From positions 30,313-76,573 of the forward strand of contig NZ_AOMB01000007.1 of the NCBI RefSeq assembly GCF_000336675.1: DNA of 46,261 nucleotides, in the 5' to 3' direction. Shown here one piece after another: positions 1-8,784 of the stretch. A program made the position numbers and the translations under genes. The notes under the pieces are model-generated. The model was given only the letters and a program-made list of their open reading frames with translations, searched no databases and was not told the DNA's origin. The stretch is from Halococcus hamelinensis 100A6. GTDB taxonomy: Archaea; Halobacteriota; Halobacteria; Halobacteriales; Halococcaceae. Position 1 is the first letter of the stretch. Each line of letters starts with the position of its first letter.

Positions 1-3000
1 CCAGCCGATCGAGGAAGGCGTGGTACTTCTCGAAGAAGTGGTAGTGACTCAGGTCCCGCTCCCGAATAGGGTGCGCGACGTTGAAGACGAGACCTGGACG
101 CGATCGGCCTGCTCGGGAACTCGCTTGGATGTATTCAGCGGTTCCGCGAGGCATCCCGAAGAACGTCATCATGTTGAATCGGTCGACGTCCACCCCGTGG
201 GCGATCATGTTCGTCGCCGTGATGGTGTTTAGCCGACTCGCCAGCAACCAAGCGAGTGCCTCGCGAATTTCCTCGCTTACACGGGCGCGTTCGACGTCGA
301 ATCGGTCACTGTCGACCACCTCGTTCTCTTCATCGAGACTTGCCTCGAGTGTGCTTCGAAGCGATAGGACCGGTTCGGTCACGTCCTCTTCGAGTACCCC
401 TTGGTCGATCAGGCGGCTGAGGATCTGTTCGTCGGCTTCCTCGTCCCAGGGGTCCTCCACGATATCCAAGACTTCCATAATGGTCTCGAACCCGGTCCCC
501 CCAGTCATCCGCTCGGAAGCTAGCGGCGGTCGGTCGTCTTCTTGGAGGTAGGTATCGAGCTGGGAGACGATAGATTGGTCCAGTCGGTCACCATCCTTTT
601 TCGACAGCAGATAGGTGATACTGGTGCTATAGTAGCTGAGCAGCGCCAGCACCTCGTCGATAGAGTCTGCTTCGAGTGACGCCGTCGTGTCTGTTCCTTC
701 GAGGGCAGCACCCGTCAGTACTTGGCTCGGCTCGTTCAAGGACTTTCGGAATAGGTTCTGAATCTCTCGATGGTAGTAGAACAGGAGATCAATGATAGAG
801 TTGATATGGGTCTTCCCGTGGGGAACCAGCCCGATGTAGTAGCGCTGGGTCTCTGCACGCTCCTGTGCGTAGAAACTCTCCCGCAGGTATGGACCTGGAG
901 AGGGGAAGCGCTCGGCGGGCTTCATGAACAGGTTATGGACTTGGTCTTCAAACCCGGTGATGGTCGCTGTTGGTGCAATTACTTTCGTGGTTCCGGCCTC
1001 GACGAGCTCTTGTAGCTCAGCGACTCCTGTCTCGTAATGGCCGTCGAAGCTTCCCATGCTTTCTTCGAGCAAGTGAAGCTCGTCAGGAACCATCAGCGAT
1101 GGCGCAGGATCGTAGGGTTCGACCGGACGCGCCATGTCCGAGAAATCATCTCGGTCGATCGGACAGCCGTATTTTTCGGTACACTCACCTAAGCTTGCGA
1201 ACCCGTGAATGGGACACTCGAGCGTCATCTCGCCCGTAATGAGATGAGCGAACTTCCGCTGATAGCCGATAGCCGTGATTTTGTCGATGGTTCCCGCGAG
1301 AATCGTCGGTGCGTACCTGTAGAGCTCGTTGTCGACAACGTGAACTGGGAGTTCCTCCTCTGCGTACGTCTCGCTGGAGTCCAGCGAGCGCGACTGCCAC
1401 GGGCAGTCGAAGCTGCTCCCTGTACAACAGTGAGTTAGCCGGTGATCGTCCTCAGTAACTTGGACCTCGACATCCGCGCCGCACGCCGGACAGGTGGGAA
1501 CGACTTTCGCCTCACGGCGGAGACTTTCTCCAGATGGGCCCTGATACTGTTGGTGCTTGTCGTTGTCGTATCCGGTGAGGGCGTTCGGTGTGTTTGCCTT
1601 GCCGACGAGGTATCCCATTGAAAACGGACGGGAGGGATAAGAGCCAATATCAGACTGTTCGCGACGAACGAGGTCAGCGTACATCACCGTCTCTGTCATC
1701 CGCTGGAACTGCTGAAGTGAGAGGAGCCGAAGGGGGAACTTTGTCCAAGCAGTCACGCCAAAGTCCTTCTCGCGGAGCCGGTCGAAGAACATGCTCCAGA
1801 CGGCGACGCCGAGAAATGCCTCCGTCTTCCCACCACCTGTCGGGAACCAGAGTACGTCGACGACATTGAGGGGCGAATCGGCGTCCTCAGCGCGGTCCTC
1901 AGTCGAGCCATTACGCCAGTCGACCTCTCCCCACTCCTCGTACTCGCGGCTTGCGACGTCGGGTACCTCCATGACGATGAACACCAGCTGGAAGAGATGC
2001 CATCCTGGGAAATCGTGCATCTCGCCCATCGCCTCGTTCATCAACTCAAACGCACGCCCGACTGTTTCGGGGTGCTGGCGGAGGCACTCGATCCCGCGTT
2101 CAAAGCGTTTGATTTCGCGCTCGAACGCGTCACGGTCATCGTTGAAGTCGGCGAGATCACCAGTTTCGGGATCGTCGTCCCAGTCTTCGCGCTCACGATA
2201 CTGTTCGAGTGCGGCATCGTACTCTTCGCGGAGGTACTGCCGCATCTCGGCAGCGATTTGATCGAGAGTGTCGAGGCCACCACCCTCCAAGTCCGCGAGC
2301 ACCTCGAATGTCGCCTCGATGCCCCGATCTGCAGATTCGTAGACGAGTTGGCGGTACTCTGGGATGAACTGTGTCTCCAGTCTGTTCGCCGTCGGTGCTG
2401 CACCAGGTGCGCGACGACCTGGTGGGATTCCCTCTTCGTCCACTTGCTGGTCGTCACGTTCAGGGGCGGTAACCGTGCAATTACGCCCATGACCCCAGAG
2501 ATCGCGATTGTATCGAAAGTCCTCGGGAAGGGGGTCGAAAGTGAAAGGGACAAACTTGAGGTCTCCTGTCGTCTCCAGTCTGAGTCCCACCTCGAACAAT
2601 GTCGGGTCCCGGATGGTGTAGATAGCATCATCGCGCGATTGGATCGCGTCGTTGGCGACTTCGAAGTCGACGATGGTGCTGTTGTCTCCGCTCTCGTCAT
2701 CGGCCATCACCTCCACGGTCAGACCAGCATGCCAATCGGGGAGAACCAGAGATCCCTCGGCAGCGCGCTCAGCGAGGTACCCACGAAAGCTCGACTCGTC
2801 TTCTAGCGCAACTGTCGGGACGGCGTCGTCATCGTCCGTCTCAGCGTAGAGATCATAGTTCTCTTGAGCATACTCACGGGCGTCAGCAAATGCCGTCTGG
2901 AACGCTTCCCGAGCACGCTCTTGGATAATCTCTGGGGTAGTCCGGCTCGGTGTCCGAAGTCTAACTGCCGGGATCTCGATTGGAGGTACATCGAGTTCGA

Positions 3001-3412
3001 TTCGTTCGAACACTGGTAGTAGGCTGTCGCCTTCGTCGTCCTCGTCACGGTCTCCCAACGCAACGAAGGAATCTCGGTTCACCATTTCGTCGTACGTTGG
3101 GTTGACACGCACCCACACGCTGGCATTTACCGAAAGTATCAAGTCGTCGTCTTCGGTGCCACCTTGTACGCGAACGGTGGCGCCAAGGCCAGTCGGCTCC
3201 ATCTTCGACTGAAGGTCGTCATCTGGGTCGTCAAGCTGCTCCTCGCTTTCAGGAGCCAACGCGCCTGCGAAGAATCGTTCGCTGGGGAAGTCACGCTGGA
3301 CACGGTCGTCAATGTCGCCACGAGCCTGTTTCAGCACTGTCTCGCGAAGGTGTCGAGCAATCCGTTCGTCGTCGGCCGGGGGTTCGGTTCCGGCATTATT
3401 TACTGTTGACAT
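1..3412 (-). CDS. drmA: DrmA-like superfamily II helicase (C-terminus beyond window)
   Basis: About 1137 residues are visible and the frame runs off the left edge without a stop. Superfamily II motifs are clear: Walker A PTGGGKTE (residues 524-531), a DELH box (777-780), GVDVDRFN in the second RecA lobe, and SRAGR (1099-1103) as motif VI. Between the lobes lie cysteine pairs (C641/C644, C661-C669 and a later C-rich stretch) that look zinc-binding. The sequence after Walker A (PLRLLSLQQFQRM) and the DELH variant match the DISARM helicase DrmA, which typically ends in a DUF1998/MZB domain; that part would be off the window. It starts 4 nt after the paraMORC stop, so the two are co-transcribed and probably work together on incoming DNA. 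Helicase class is sure; the DrmA assignment is by motif memory only. Confidence 0.85.
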   Translation of the reverse strand, partial: MSTVNNAGTEPPADDERIARHLRETVLKQARGDIDDRVQRDFPSERFFAGALAPESEEQLDDPDDDLQSKMEPTGLGATVRVQGGTEDDDLILSVNASVWVRVNPTYDEMVNRDSFVALGDRDEDDEGDSLLPVFERIELDVPPIEIPAVRLRTPSRTTPEIIQERAREAFQTAFADAREYAQENYDLYAETDDDDAVPTVALEDESSFRGYLAERAAEGSLVLPDWHAGLTVEVMADDESGDNSTIVDFEVANDAIQSRDDAIYTIRDPTLFEVGLRLETTGDLKFVPFTFDPLPEDFRYNRDLWGHGRNCTVTAPERDDQQVDEEGIPPGRRAPGAAPTANRLETQFIPEYRQLVYESADRGIEATFEVLADLEGGGLDTLDQIAAEMRQYLREEYDAALEQYREREDWDDDPETGDLADFNDDRDAFEREIKRFERGIECLRQHPETVGRAFELMNEAMGEMHDFPGWHLFQLVFIVMEVPDVASREYEEWGEVDWRNGSTEDRAEDADSPLNVVDVLWFPTGGGKTEAFLGVAVWSMFFDRLREKDFGVTAWTKFPLRLLSLQQFQRMTETVMYADLVRREQSDIGSYPSRPFSMGYLVGKANTPNALTGYDNDKHQQYQGPSGESLRREAKVVPTCPACGADVEVQVTEDDHRLTHCCTGSSFDCPWQSRSLDSSETYAEEELPVHVVDNELYRYAPTILAGTIDKITAIGYQRKFAHLITGEMTLECPIHGFASLGECTEKYGCPIDRDDFSDMARPVEPYDPAPSLMVPDELHLLEESMGSFDGHYETGVAELQELVEAGTTKVIAPTATITGFEDQVHNLFMKPAERFPSPGPYLRESFYAQERAETQRYYIGLVPHGKTHINSIIDLLFYYHREIQNLFRKSLNEPSQVLTGAALEGTDTTASLEADSIDEVLALLSYYSTSITYLLSKKDGDRLDQSIVSQLDTYLQEDDRPPLASERMTGGTGFETIMEVLDIVEDPWDEEADEQILSRLIDQGVLEEDVTEPVLSLRSTLEASLDEENEVVDSDRFDVERARVSEEIREALAWLLASRLNTITATNMIAHGVDVDRFNMMTFFGMPRGTAEYIQASSRAGRSRPGLVFNVAHPIRERDLSHYHFFEKYHAFLDRL

Positions 3413-3416
3413 TTTA

Positions 3417-6152
3417 TCACTCCGTGATTCGGTCGAGCTGGTCGTCCGGGATGATGGTCGGCATAAGTGTAGGGGCGAGGGCGTTGATGCTACGGGCTAC
3501 AACCTCGGTTGTGATAAGGTCCGTGCCCTCGATACTCGTACCGTACTCCTCGACGTAATTACGGTACATGGTGATGGTGTAGAACACCATCGCAAGTTCA
3601 TAGTGCCGCTCGACGAACTCCTTCCAGTTGTCCTTAACGTTGCGCCCGACGATGAACGACCGGAGCGCGGCAGCATCCATGTTGATCGTAAGCGAGAGGC
3701 CGCTGATGGTGCCATCCTGACTCGGGTCGATGTGGATTAGCGTGTGTTCATTGAAGTCCTCCGCATCGTCCGCATTGAACTTCTCGGGGTCGAGCGGTTC
3801 CCCTTCGTCATCAGTTCGCCAGTTCTCTTCGTAGACGTACGCGATGTCAGGCATTTCGAAGTCCCAGTCGTCGGTCACACCATCGTCGCCTTCGGCACCA
3901 TCCTGGTCATCTGTGCCTGCCCCGTCGTCGCCAGAAGAGTCGGCGTCGCCTGTGTCTTCATCCCTCCCATCACCGGACGGTGAGTTCCATGGCTCGGGCT
4001 CTTCACTGCAGTACTCAAGGCGACAGCTCGCAGTCAGCGGGCTAATATCGACGTCTACGCCGCCGTCGGTGAGCATGCCGGCCCCAGCTTGTTCCGGGTA
4101 GGCCTCGGCCGGATCATCGATGGCGGAGCAGTCCCGCGGATCGGGGCGAGTCAGTGTAACCGATAGTGGGAACGTCTCTCCGGGTTCGGCGTCGTCGGAT
4201 GGGTCGATAGTCAGCGTGAGCAGACCGTCTTGAAGTTCCACCGCTCGCAGCTGACTGGGGTGGGAAACCTCCAGCGAGCCGGAGAGGACGTCGCGAGCGA
4301 GGTAGTTGCTTTGGGTGTCTGTTGCGAACCGGATCGTCGCCGGGCTGTCCACAGGAATCTCGACGGGCATGGGTCCATCGTCGTCCCAGAGCACGTGTTC
4401 GGCACTCCCGGGGTCGTATTCCTCGATCGGGGTGAGGAACGTCGGAAGTTTCGGTGCGTGCGGCCCGTCATCACCATCCGAATCACCGGCCCCTGTGTCC
4501 GTGTGGTCGGTGAGACTGTCGTCCGTAATATCAGGAGGAGTCGCCTCTCCCTCATCACTGGGGCGGATACGTGGTGCCCGGATCCGCTCGCCCGTGGCCA
4601 TGAAATTCCCGACTTCCGGATTCCGCTCGATGAACTCAGCGAACGTCTCGGTGTTCGTCGCCGGGTCGGTATTTCCGCGCTGGGCCCGTCGGCGTTCCTC
4701 CTCGTCGGTGAGCAGGTCACTTCCCTCGAGGGCGTCCTCGAGCGCACTGAGGAACTTGTTGGCTTGTGGGGAGTCTTTCAGCGTGTCCCGAGACGGACTG
4801 AACATATTGACCATCCCAAGGTTCGCGAGGTCATCGAATTCGACGACTACGACGGTGTCAGAGGCGACCTTGGAGTAGCCAAGCGACTTCAAGAAATACT
4901 TTCTCTTGCTCGCGTGGGTCTGGCCGTTGATCGTGAGCATCACGGCGTGGTCATTCTGAACCCCTGTCCGTCCCGAGGAGTCCCTATGCGTCGACGTATC
5001 GGAGACGAACTTGCTCTTCTCGGTTGAGTCCTCGAGCCTGTCATCGTCCTTAAACAGCAACACCGTGATGTCCCGTTCTCCCAGCGTTTCCGAGCCTGTG
5101 TCGACGGAGAGATGCTCTTTGCCCTCGAGCAGGTGCTCGTTGCCGTCCTCCAGCTCTTGCAGGAAGCCCCGTGTGGAGCTCTGCGGGAACTTCGAGTTGT
5201 AACGGAGGTCGGTCAACTGGATGGGATACGGTGAGTCGACGACGGAGCGCTCGAACTTGTGCCGGAACCCCTCATCGCCGCTGATCATCGTTCGCGAGGC
5301 GTTCGTCTGGTAGTCGTACACCTTGACAAAGGCACCATGGCTCTGCGGGTCAGGTATCGTCGTGTTCTTCTCGAAATCGTACTTCTCAGGGTAACTCTCG
5401 CGGAACTTCTCCGTGAGCGCCTCGCCAAACGTGCCATCAAAGGTGGGGAATTCGCCGTTCACCGTGAGGTACTCGACCTGACTCTTGCGAGGTTTGTCGT
5501 GGATGAGCGTCCACGACCACTCTCCGGGCTCGTGGACGGAGGCGCTTGCGATGAACTTGAACGCCCGCTCGTTGTACTCCTCTTCGATATTCCCGGCAAA
5601 CTGCATCACGGCCGTACTTCCCATGCCATACTGACCCTGCAGGAAGTCGAAATCCTGCTTCTTCAGTCCGGGCGCGTGCAGCCCAACGAAGTCTTCGAAC
5701 TCAGAGCGGGCCTTCCCCTTGCCGTTGTCGCGGACAGTAAGGTTGAGCTGGTTCCCCTTCTTCGGTGCGGAGCCATCAGCGATAATCTCGAGCTCAGCAG
5801 CCTCGAGATCGACCCAATCTGCTTGTGCAGCTTCCTTCATTGAGCGGGCCCTTGGGTTATCGCCGATCGCGAGTGCTTCTTCGTAGAAGCGGAGAGTAAG
5901 CGAATCCTCTGCGTTGAGTGGCAGTTCCGAGAACGCCGCCATTGGAGAACTCGCCTGCGTGTAGACGTCGGAGTAGTTGTTCTCATCGTTTCCGAGGGGT
6001 ACCCATTTGATCTCAGACGATTCCTCCTGTTCGGAGAGGGAACGTTCCAGCTCGTCGATAACGCTTTGTACCTCATCTGGGCTATTCGAAGTGAGCAGCC
6101 GTTCGGCGTACGTCTTGGAGTTGGCTCCTGAGAGCCGCACGGGCTCACTCAT
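3417..6152 (-). CDS. GHKL ATPase of the paraMORC type, restriction-associated
   Basis: A 911-residue protein with a Bergerat (GHKL) ATP-binding fold: N-box E76-xxx-N80-xx-D83, DNGKG at 142-146 and the glycine lid GQYGMGSTAVM at 173-183. A basic-rich segment near 413-461 sits where the S5-like half of the ATPase module would be. Two Asp/Gly-rich linkers (about 533-566 and 717-763) separate a beta-rich, possibly Ig-like segment (about 590-670) and a C-terminal domain (770-911) I do not recognise. Prokaryotic MORC-like and paraMORC ATPases are known from restriction-modification neighbourhoods with SF2 helicases, which fits: drmA-like gene 4 nt downstream, methyltransferase divergent. The start is fixed by an in-frame stop just upstream; its ATG overlaps the stop of a 33-aa ORF (ATGA). 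ATPase call firm; subfamily inferred. Confidence 0.8.
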   Translation of the reverse strand: MSEPVRLSGANSKTYAERLLTSNSPDEVQSVIDELERSLSEQEESSEIKWVPLGNDENNYSDVYTQASSPMAAFSELPLNAEDSLTLRFYEEALAIGDNPRARSMKEAAQADWVDLEAAELEIIADGSAPKKGNQLNLTVRDNGKGKARSEFEDFVGLHAPGLKKQDFDFLQGQYGMGSTAVMQFAGNIEEEYNERAFKFIASASVHEPGEWSWTLIHDKPRKSQVEYLTVNGEFPTFDGTFGEALTEKFRESYPEKYDFEKNTTIPDPQSHGAFVKVYDYQTNASRTMISGDEGFRHKFERSVVDSPYPIQLTDLRYNSKFPQSSTRGFLQELEDGNEHLLEGKEHLSVDTGSETLGERDITVLLFKDDDRLEDSTEKSKFVSDTSTHRDSSGRTGVQNDHAVMLTINGQTHASKRKYFLKSLGYSKVASDTVVVVEFDDLANLGMVNMFSPSRDTLKDSPQANKFLSALEDALEGSDLLTDEEERRRAQRGNTDPATNTETFAEFIERNPEVGNFMATGERIRAPRIRPSDEGEATPPDITDDSLTDHTDTGAGDSDGDDGPHAPKLPTFLTPIEEYDPGSAEHVLWDDDGPMPVEIPVDSPATIRFATDTQSNYLARDVLSGSLEVSHPSQLRAVELQDGLLTLTIDPSDDAEPGETFPLSVTLTRPDPRDCSAIDDPAEAYPEQAGAGMLTDGGVDVDISPLTASCRLEYCSEEPEPWNSPSGDGRDEDTGDADSSGDDGAGTDDQDGAEGDDGVTDDWDFEMPDIAYVYEENWRTDDEGEPLDPEKFNADDAEDFNEHTLIHIDPSQDGTISGLSLTINMDAAALRSFIVGRNVKDNWKEFVERHYELAMVFYTITMYRNYVEEYGTSIEGTDLITTEVVARSINALAPTLMPTIIPDDQLDRITE

Positions 6153-6250
6153 GCGTTCTCACGCTCTACGGGATGAATGCCGGAACAATCGTTCGGCCGG
6201 TGCTGCGTCGGAGCTACGGCGTCGTGTGGGCCTGTAGTGGTGCGGGCCAT
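6149..6250 (-). CDS. 33-aa leaderless ORF translationally coupled to the paraMORC gene
   Basis: A short ORF begins at an ATG 26-30 nt downstream of the TATA-like box that lies inside the 6262-6297 palindrome, the spacing expected for a leaderless haloarchaeal transcript. Its TGA stop overlaps the ATG of the downstream ATPase gene (ATGA), a classic coupling arrangement. The 33-residue product is hydrophilic with three His and one Cys (H9, H17, C22, H26), so a small metal-binding or regulatory peptide is imaginable, but no family is recognised. Without this ORF the operon would have an unusually long leader (about 100 nt). Coding status rests on promoter spacing and overlap only. Confidence 0.6.
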   Translation of the reverse strand: MARTTTGPHDAVAPTQHRPNDCSGIHPVERENA

Positions 6251-6261
6251 GTCTCCACAAA

Positions 6262-6297
6262 CAGACCCCGTCCTCATAAATATTCGGACGGGGTCTG
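6262..6297. promoter_or_regulatory. Perfect 12-bp inverted repeat enclosing the operon TATA box
   Basis: Left arm CAGACCCCGTCC (6262-6273) and right arm GGACGGGGTCTG (6286-6297) are exact reverse complements, separated by 12 nt that contain ATAAATAT. Read on the minus strand, TATTTATG (6283-6276) is a good TATA box, about 26 nt before the 33-aa ORF start at 6250. A dimeric repressor bound here would block TFB/TBP, so this is a likely operator for the defence operon. It could also be read as a stem-loop, but it lies upstream of the predicted transcript. Confidence 0.65.
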
Positions 6298-6300
6298 GTT

Positions 6301-6378
6301 AGTAACTTAACGCGCTCGCGGGCGAGCGTCGCGCGCTCGGTCCCGCGCGCGTGTGCGCGCACGTGCGTGCTGCAGCAC
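6301..6378. repeat. Cluster of palindromes and alternating purine-pyrimidine DNA
   Basis: In the spacer between the divergent defence genes: CGCTCGC-GG-GCGAGCG (6313-6328), a strictly alternating pyrimidine-purine tract of 27 nt (6344-6370, CG/TG/CA steps) capable in principle of Z-DNA, and the perfect palindrome GTGCTGCAGCAC (6367-6378). No gene is seen here. These could be binding sites for a regulator, or methylation targets at which the methyltransferase controls its own expression; neither is shown. Confidence 0.5.
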
Positions 6379-6483
6379 AGGCGAGTGAATTGGAAGTGAC
6401 TCTATCCGCTCGACGGGCGGAAAATCTGTCTGTAAAATCAATCGTGTCCACAAAAGTCGGCGTTGAACGGCCGTGAGTGATGT

Positions 6484-6495
6484 TAGAATAAATAG
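6484..6495 (+). promoter_or_regulatory. TATA-like element for the methyltransferase gene
   Basis: TTAGAATAAATA is the only A/T-rich block ahead of the methyltransferase and would place transcription start near 6515. That favours the ATG at 6544 (leader near 30 nt) over the GTG at 6502, which lies too close to the box. Confidence 0.4.
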
Positions 6496-6543
6496 TACCA
6501 AGTGATCCTGGAGTTTATCCCCGGTGACGAGGTACACTCAAAT

Positions 6544-8784
6544 ATGCCTGAATCGGTCACGGGTTCTGATTCGCCCATGGCGCTACTACGGTCAGCGCCA
6601 ACCTCAGAGCGTGACACTCATCGGCAGCTACTTTTCGACAATATCGAGTTTCTCATTGATACGATCACAGCAGCCCATATGCGCACTCAACGAATGGCTC
6701 CTGTTGGCTGTCCAATGTCAACGCCGGAGCGCCTAGCGCGGCAGCGCGACAGAAACGGTGACGACTGCCGATACGCAATACTGACCTCTGCTCAAGGCGA
6801 ATCGAAGGACGCGCTCTGCTCCTGTGACGACCCGCTCTGTGGGAGCGACGACCCGCTGGATGCTGTGGCTGCGGTCGTCTTGGGATCTACCGTTGACGCC
6901 CCAGCGGAACGCTTCTTTCAGCGTCAACCTAGGCGAACAGTCAGTGAGCTTCGGGAGCAATACGGGAGCTGGGAAACTCTCGCTTCGATGAGTCGCGATG
7001 AACTGTCCGAGGCCCTTCACACTGCTTGCTCACTAAAAGGAGTAGGAAAGTGTCGGGTTTCCCGTCTCGAAGAGCTTCTTATGGCTATTCGAGGGTTTGA
7101 GTATACGGATGGAGTGACCCTCCGGGACCCCTCGCGGATGCGGTACCAGAGCTATGTCGACTTCCTTACGAGTATCCCCGGAATTGGACAGGATGATGGA
7201 TGGTGGCTCCTGCAGACAGCCTTCGATAAACCGGTTTGGCCGACAGATCCTTGCGTCGATGAACTTCTGTGTGCACTCGGATTGCTTGATCCAGATAATT
7301 TGCACACATCTGAAAGTCGTCGCCAAGTTCTTGAAGAAGAACTGACCGACCGTCAGATTGCTCCTCTCTATCGGGCACTTGCCACGCACGCAGTTACTGC
7401 AGGAACAGATGTTTGTGGAGAAGACTGCGAAATTCGCAAGTTCCTACTTACACATCGCCTTCGACAGCAACAGAAGGACCGAAATGGCCCAACCGTTGTC
7501 GACCTCTTTTCCGGAGCCGGTGGCCTTTCATGTGGATTACGCCGAGCGGGCTACGATATCGAATGGGCGATCGATATTAATACAGACGCTGTGGCGACGT
7601 ATCGACTGAACCACCCCGAAATCCCCCACCAAAACGTCGTCTGCGGGGATGTCCGCGAGGTTGATCTTACGGCAAGAATCCAAGATGCCGTAAGCGAGCC
7701 CGATTTGCTAGTTGGTGGCCCACCGTGTCAGTCGCTCTCAAAGGCAGGATATCGGTCGCGTCGTAGTGCTGACGAGGACTACAGTATCCTTGATGACGAA
7801 CGGACAACGCTCTACACTCAGTATGTGAAAGCTGTCGAAGAGCTCCGGCCGAAGGGGATCGTAATGGAGAATGTTGAAGGCATGGTCAGTGAGGTGGAAG
7901 ATACTGGCATCCGTGTTATTGATTGGGTACTCGAGGATATCGAAAGACTTGGCGAAACGGGGCCGGGATATGATGTTGAATTTGAATTGCAGGATATGTC
8001 TGAAATCGGCATCCCACAAAAACGAGAACGCGTACTTCTGGTCGGGATTCGCGACGAACTCTCGGAGCATGTAACAGCAGATGAACTGCTAAATGAAATC
8101 TCGGAAGGGGGCAAGGCATGGGATATCCAGCAAGGGCTATCTGGGCTCCCCCGCCTTCGGCGAGGGGAGGGTGGAAGAGTCCTCTCGAAGACGGGACGTG
8201 GCCCTAAAAGTGGCTACGTGAGTACTCATAGTCTCAATAAAGGAACTAACCTCTGTTTCAATCACCGAGCTCGAGAACATCCGATGGACAGAGATCAGAT
8301 TCTATTTGATGAGGCTCTGAGTCCTGGTGATACTGGATGGGATGTGAAGTATAATTCTGACGGAGAGTATTCGCAATACATCGAATATGATGTCGGAACT
8401 ATCGAGAACAGGCGCTTTGGGGACAAATACCGTATGCTCGAGTGGTCTAAGCCTTCTCCGACGATCGTAGCTCATCTAGCCAAAGACGCAAATAGCTACG
8501 TGTTACCGGATTATTACAGACATGCGTGTTCAAGCCCAGAGCGGGCGGATCCAGAGCGAAATCGTGGTATTACTCCCCGCGAAGCAGCACGATTACAATC
8601 ATTCTCAGATGATTATATCTTCTTGGGATCCTTCACGAGTTGGTTCAAGCAGATCGGTAACGCAGTACCACCTGTTGCAGGGAAACGAATTGGCCAAGCA
8701 CTCAGCTCGCTTGTTGAAGCAGGGGAGCCCCTATCAATCAATGCGGACGCATCAAGCTCCGGTCAAGCCGCTTCCGATGACTGA
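6544..8784 (+). CDS. HhH-GPD glycosylase-like domain fused to C5-cytosine methyltransferase
   Basis: Numbering here is from the GTG at 6502 (subtract 14 for the ATG used). Residues about 115-315 resemble endonuclease III/MutY/thymine-glycosylase HhH-GPD domains: a helical segment with SLKGVGK (177-183), the hairpin IPGIGQDDG (225-233) and the following WPTDPCVDELLCALGL with the expected catalytic Asp (D249). The catalytic Lys of bifunctional enzymes is replaced (D231), so a monofunctional glycosylase or an inactive domain is expected; only two cysteines (C305, C309) remain where a 4Fe-4S loop would be. Residues 330-735 carry all C5-methyltransferase motifs: DLFSGAGG (334-341), GGPPCQS with nucleophile C409, ENVEG (456-460), QKRER (506-510), TPREAARLQSF, QIGNAVPP. 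It methylates DNA cytosine and is likely the self-protection enzyme for the divergent paraMORC-helicase operon. Codon use is more A+T-rich than in the chromosome. Confidence 0.88.
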   Translation: MPESVTGSDSPMALLRSAPTSERDTHRQLLFDNIEFLIDTITAAHMRTQRMAPVGCPMSTPERLARQRDRNGDDCRYAILTSAQGESKDALCSCDDPLCGSDDPLDAVAAVVLGSTVDAPAERFFQRQPRRTVSELREQYGSWETLASMSRDELSEALHTACSLKGVGKCRVSRLEELLMAIRGFEYTDGVTLRDPSRMRYQSYVDFLTSIPGIGQDDGWWLLQTAFDKPVWPTDPCVDELLCALGLLDPDNLHTSESRRQVLEEELTDRQIAPLYRALATHAVTAGTDVCGEDCEIRKFLLTHRLRQQQKDRNGPTVVDLFSGAGGLSCGLRRAGYDIEWAIDINTDAVATYRLNHPEIPHQNVVCGDVREVDLTARIQDAVSEPDLLVGGPPCQSLSKAGYRSRRSADEDYSILDDERTTLYTQYVKAVEELRPKGIVMENVEGMVSEVEDTGIRVIDWVLEDIERLGETGPGYDVEFELQDMSEIGIPQKRERVLLVGIRDELSEHVTADELLNEISEGGKAWDIQQGLSGLPRLRRGEGGRVLSKTGRGPKSGYVSTHSLNKGTNLCFNHRAREHPMDRDQILFDEALSPGDTGWDVKYNSDGEYSQYIEYDVGTIENRRFGDKYRMLEWSKPSPTIVAHLAKDANSYVLPDYYRHACSSPERADPERNRGITPREAARLQSFSDDYIFLGSFTSWFKQIGNAVPPVAGKRIGQALSSLVEAGEPLSINADASSSGQAASDD

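Noticed and set aside
6159-6362. 67-codon minus-strand ORF over the palindromes
   Set aside because: Starts upstream of the operon TATA box and has Arg-rich, low-complexity composition from the repeats.
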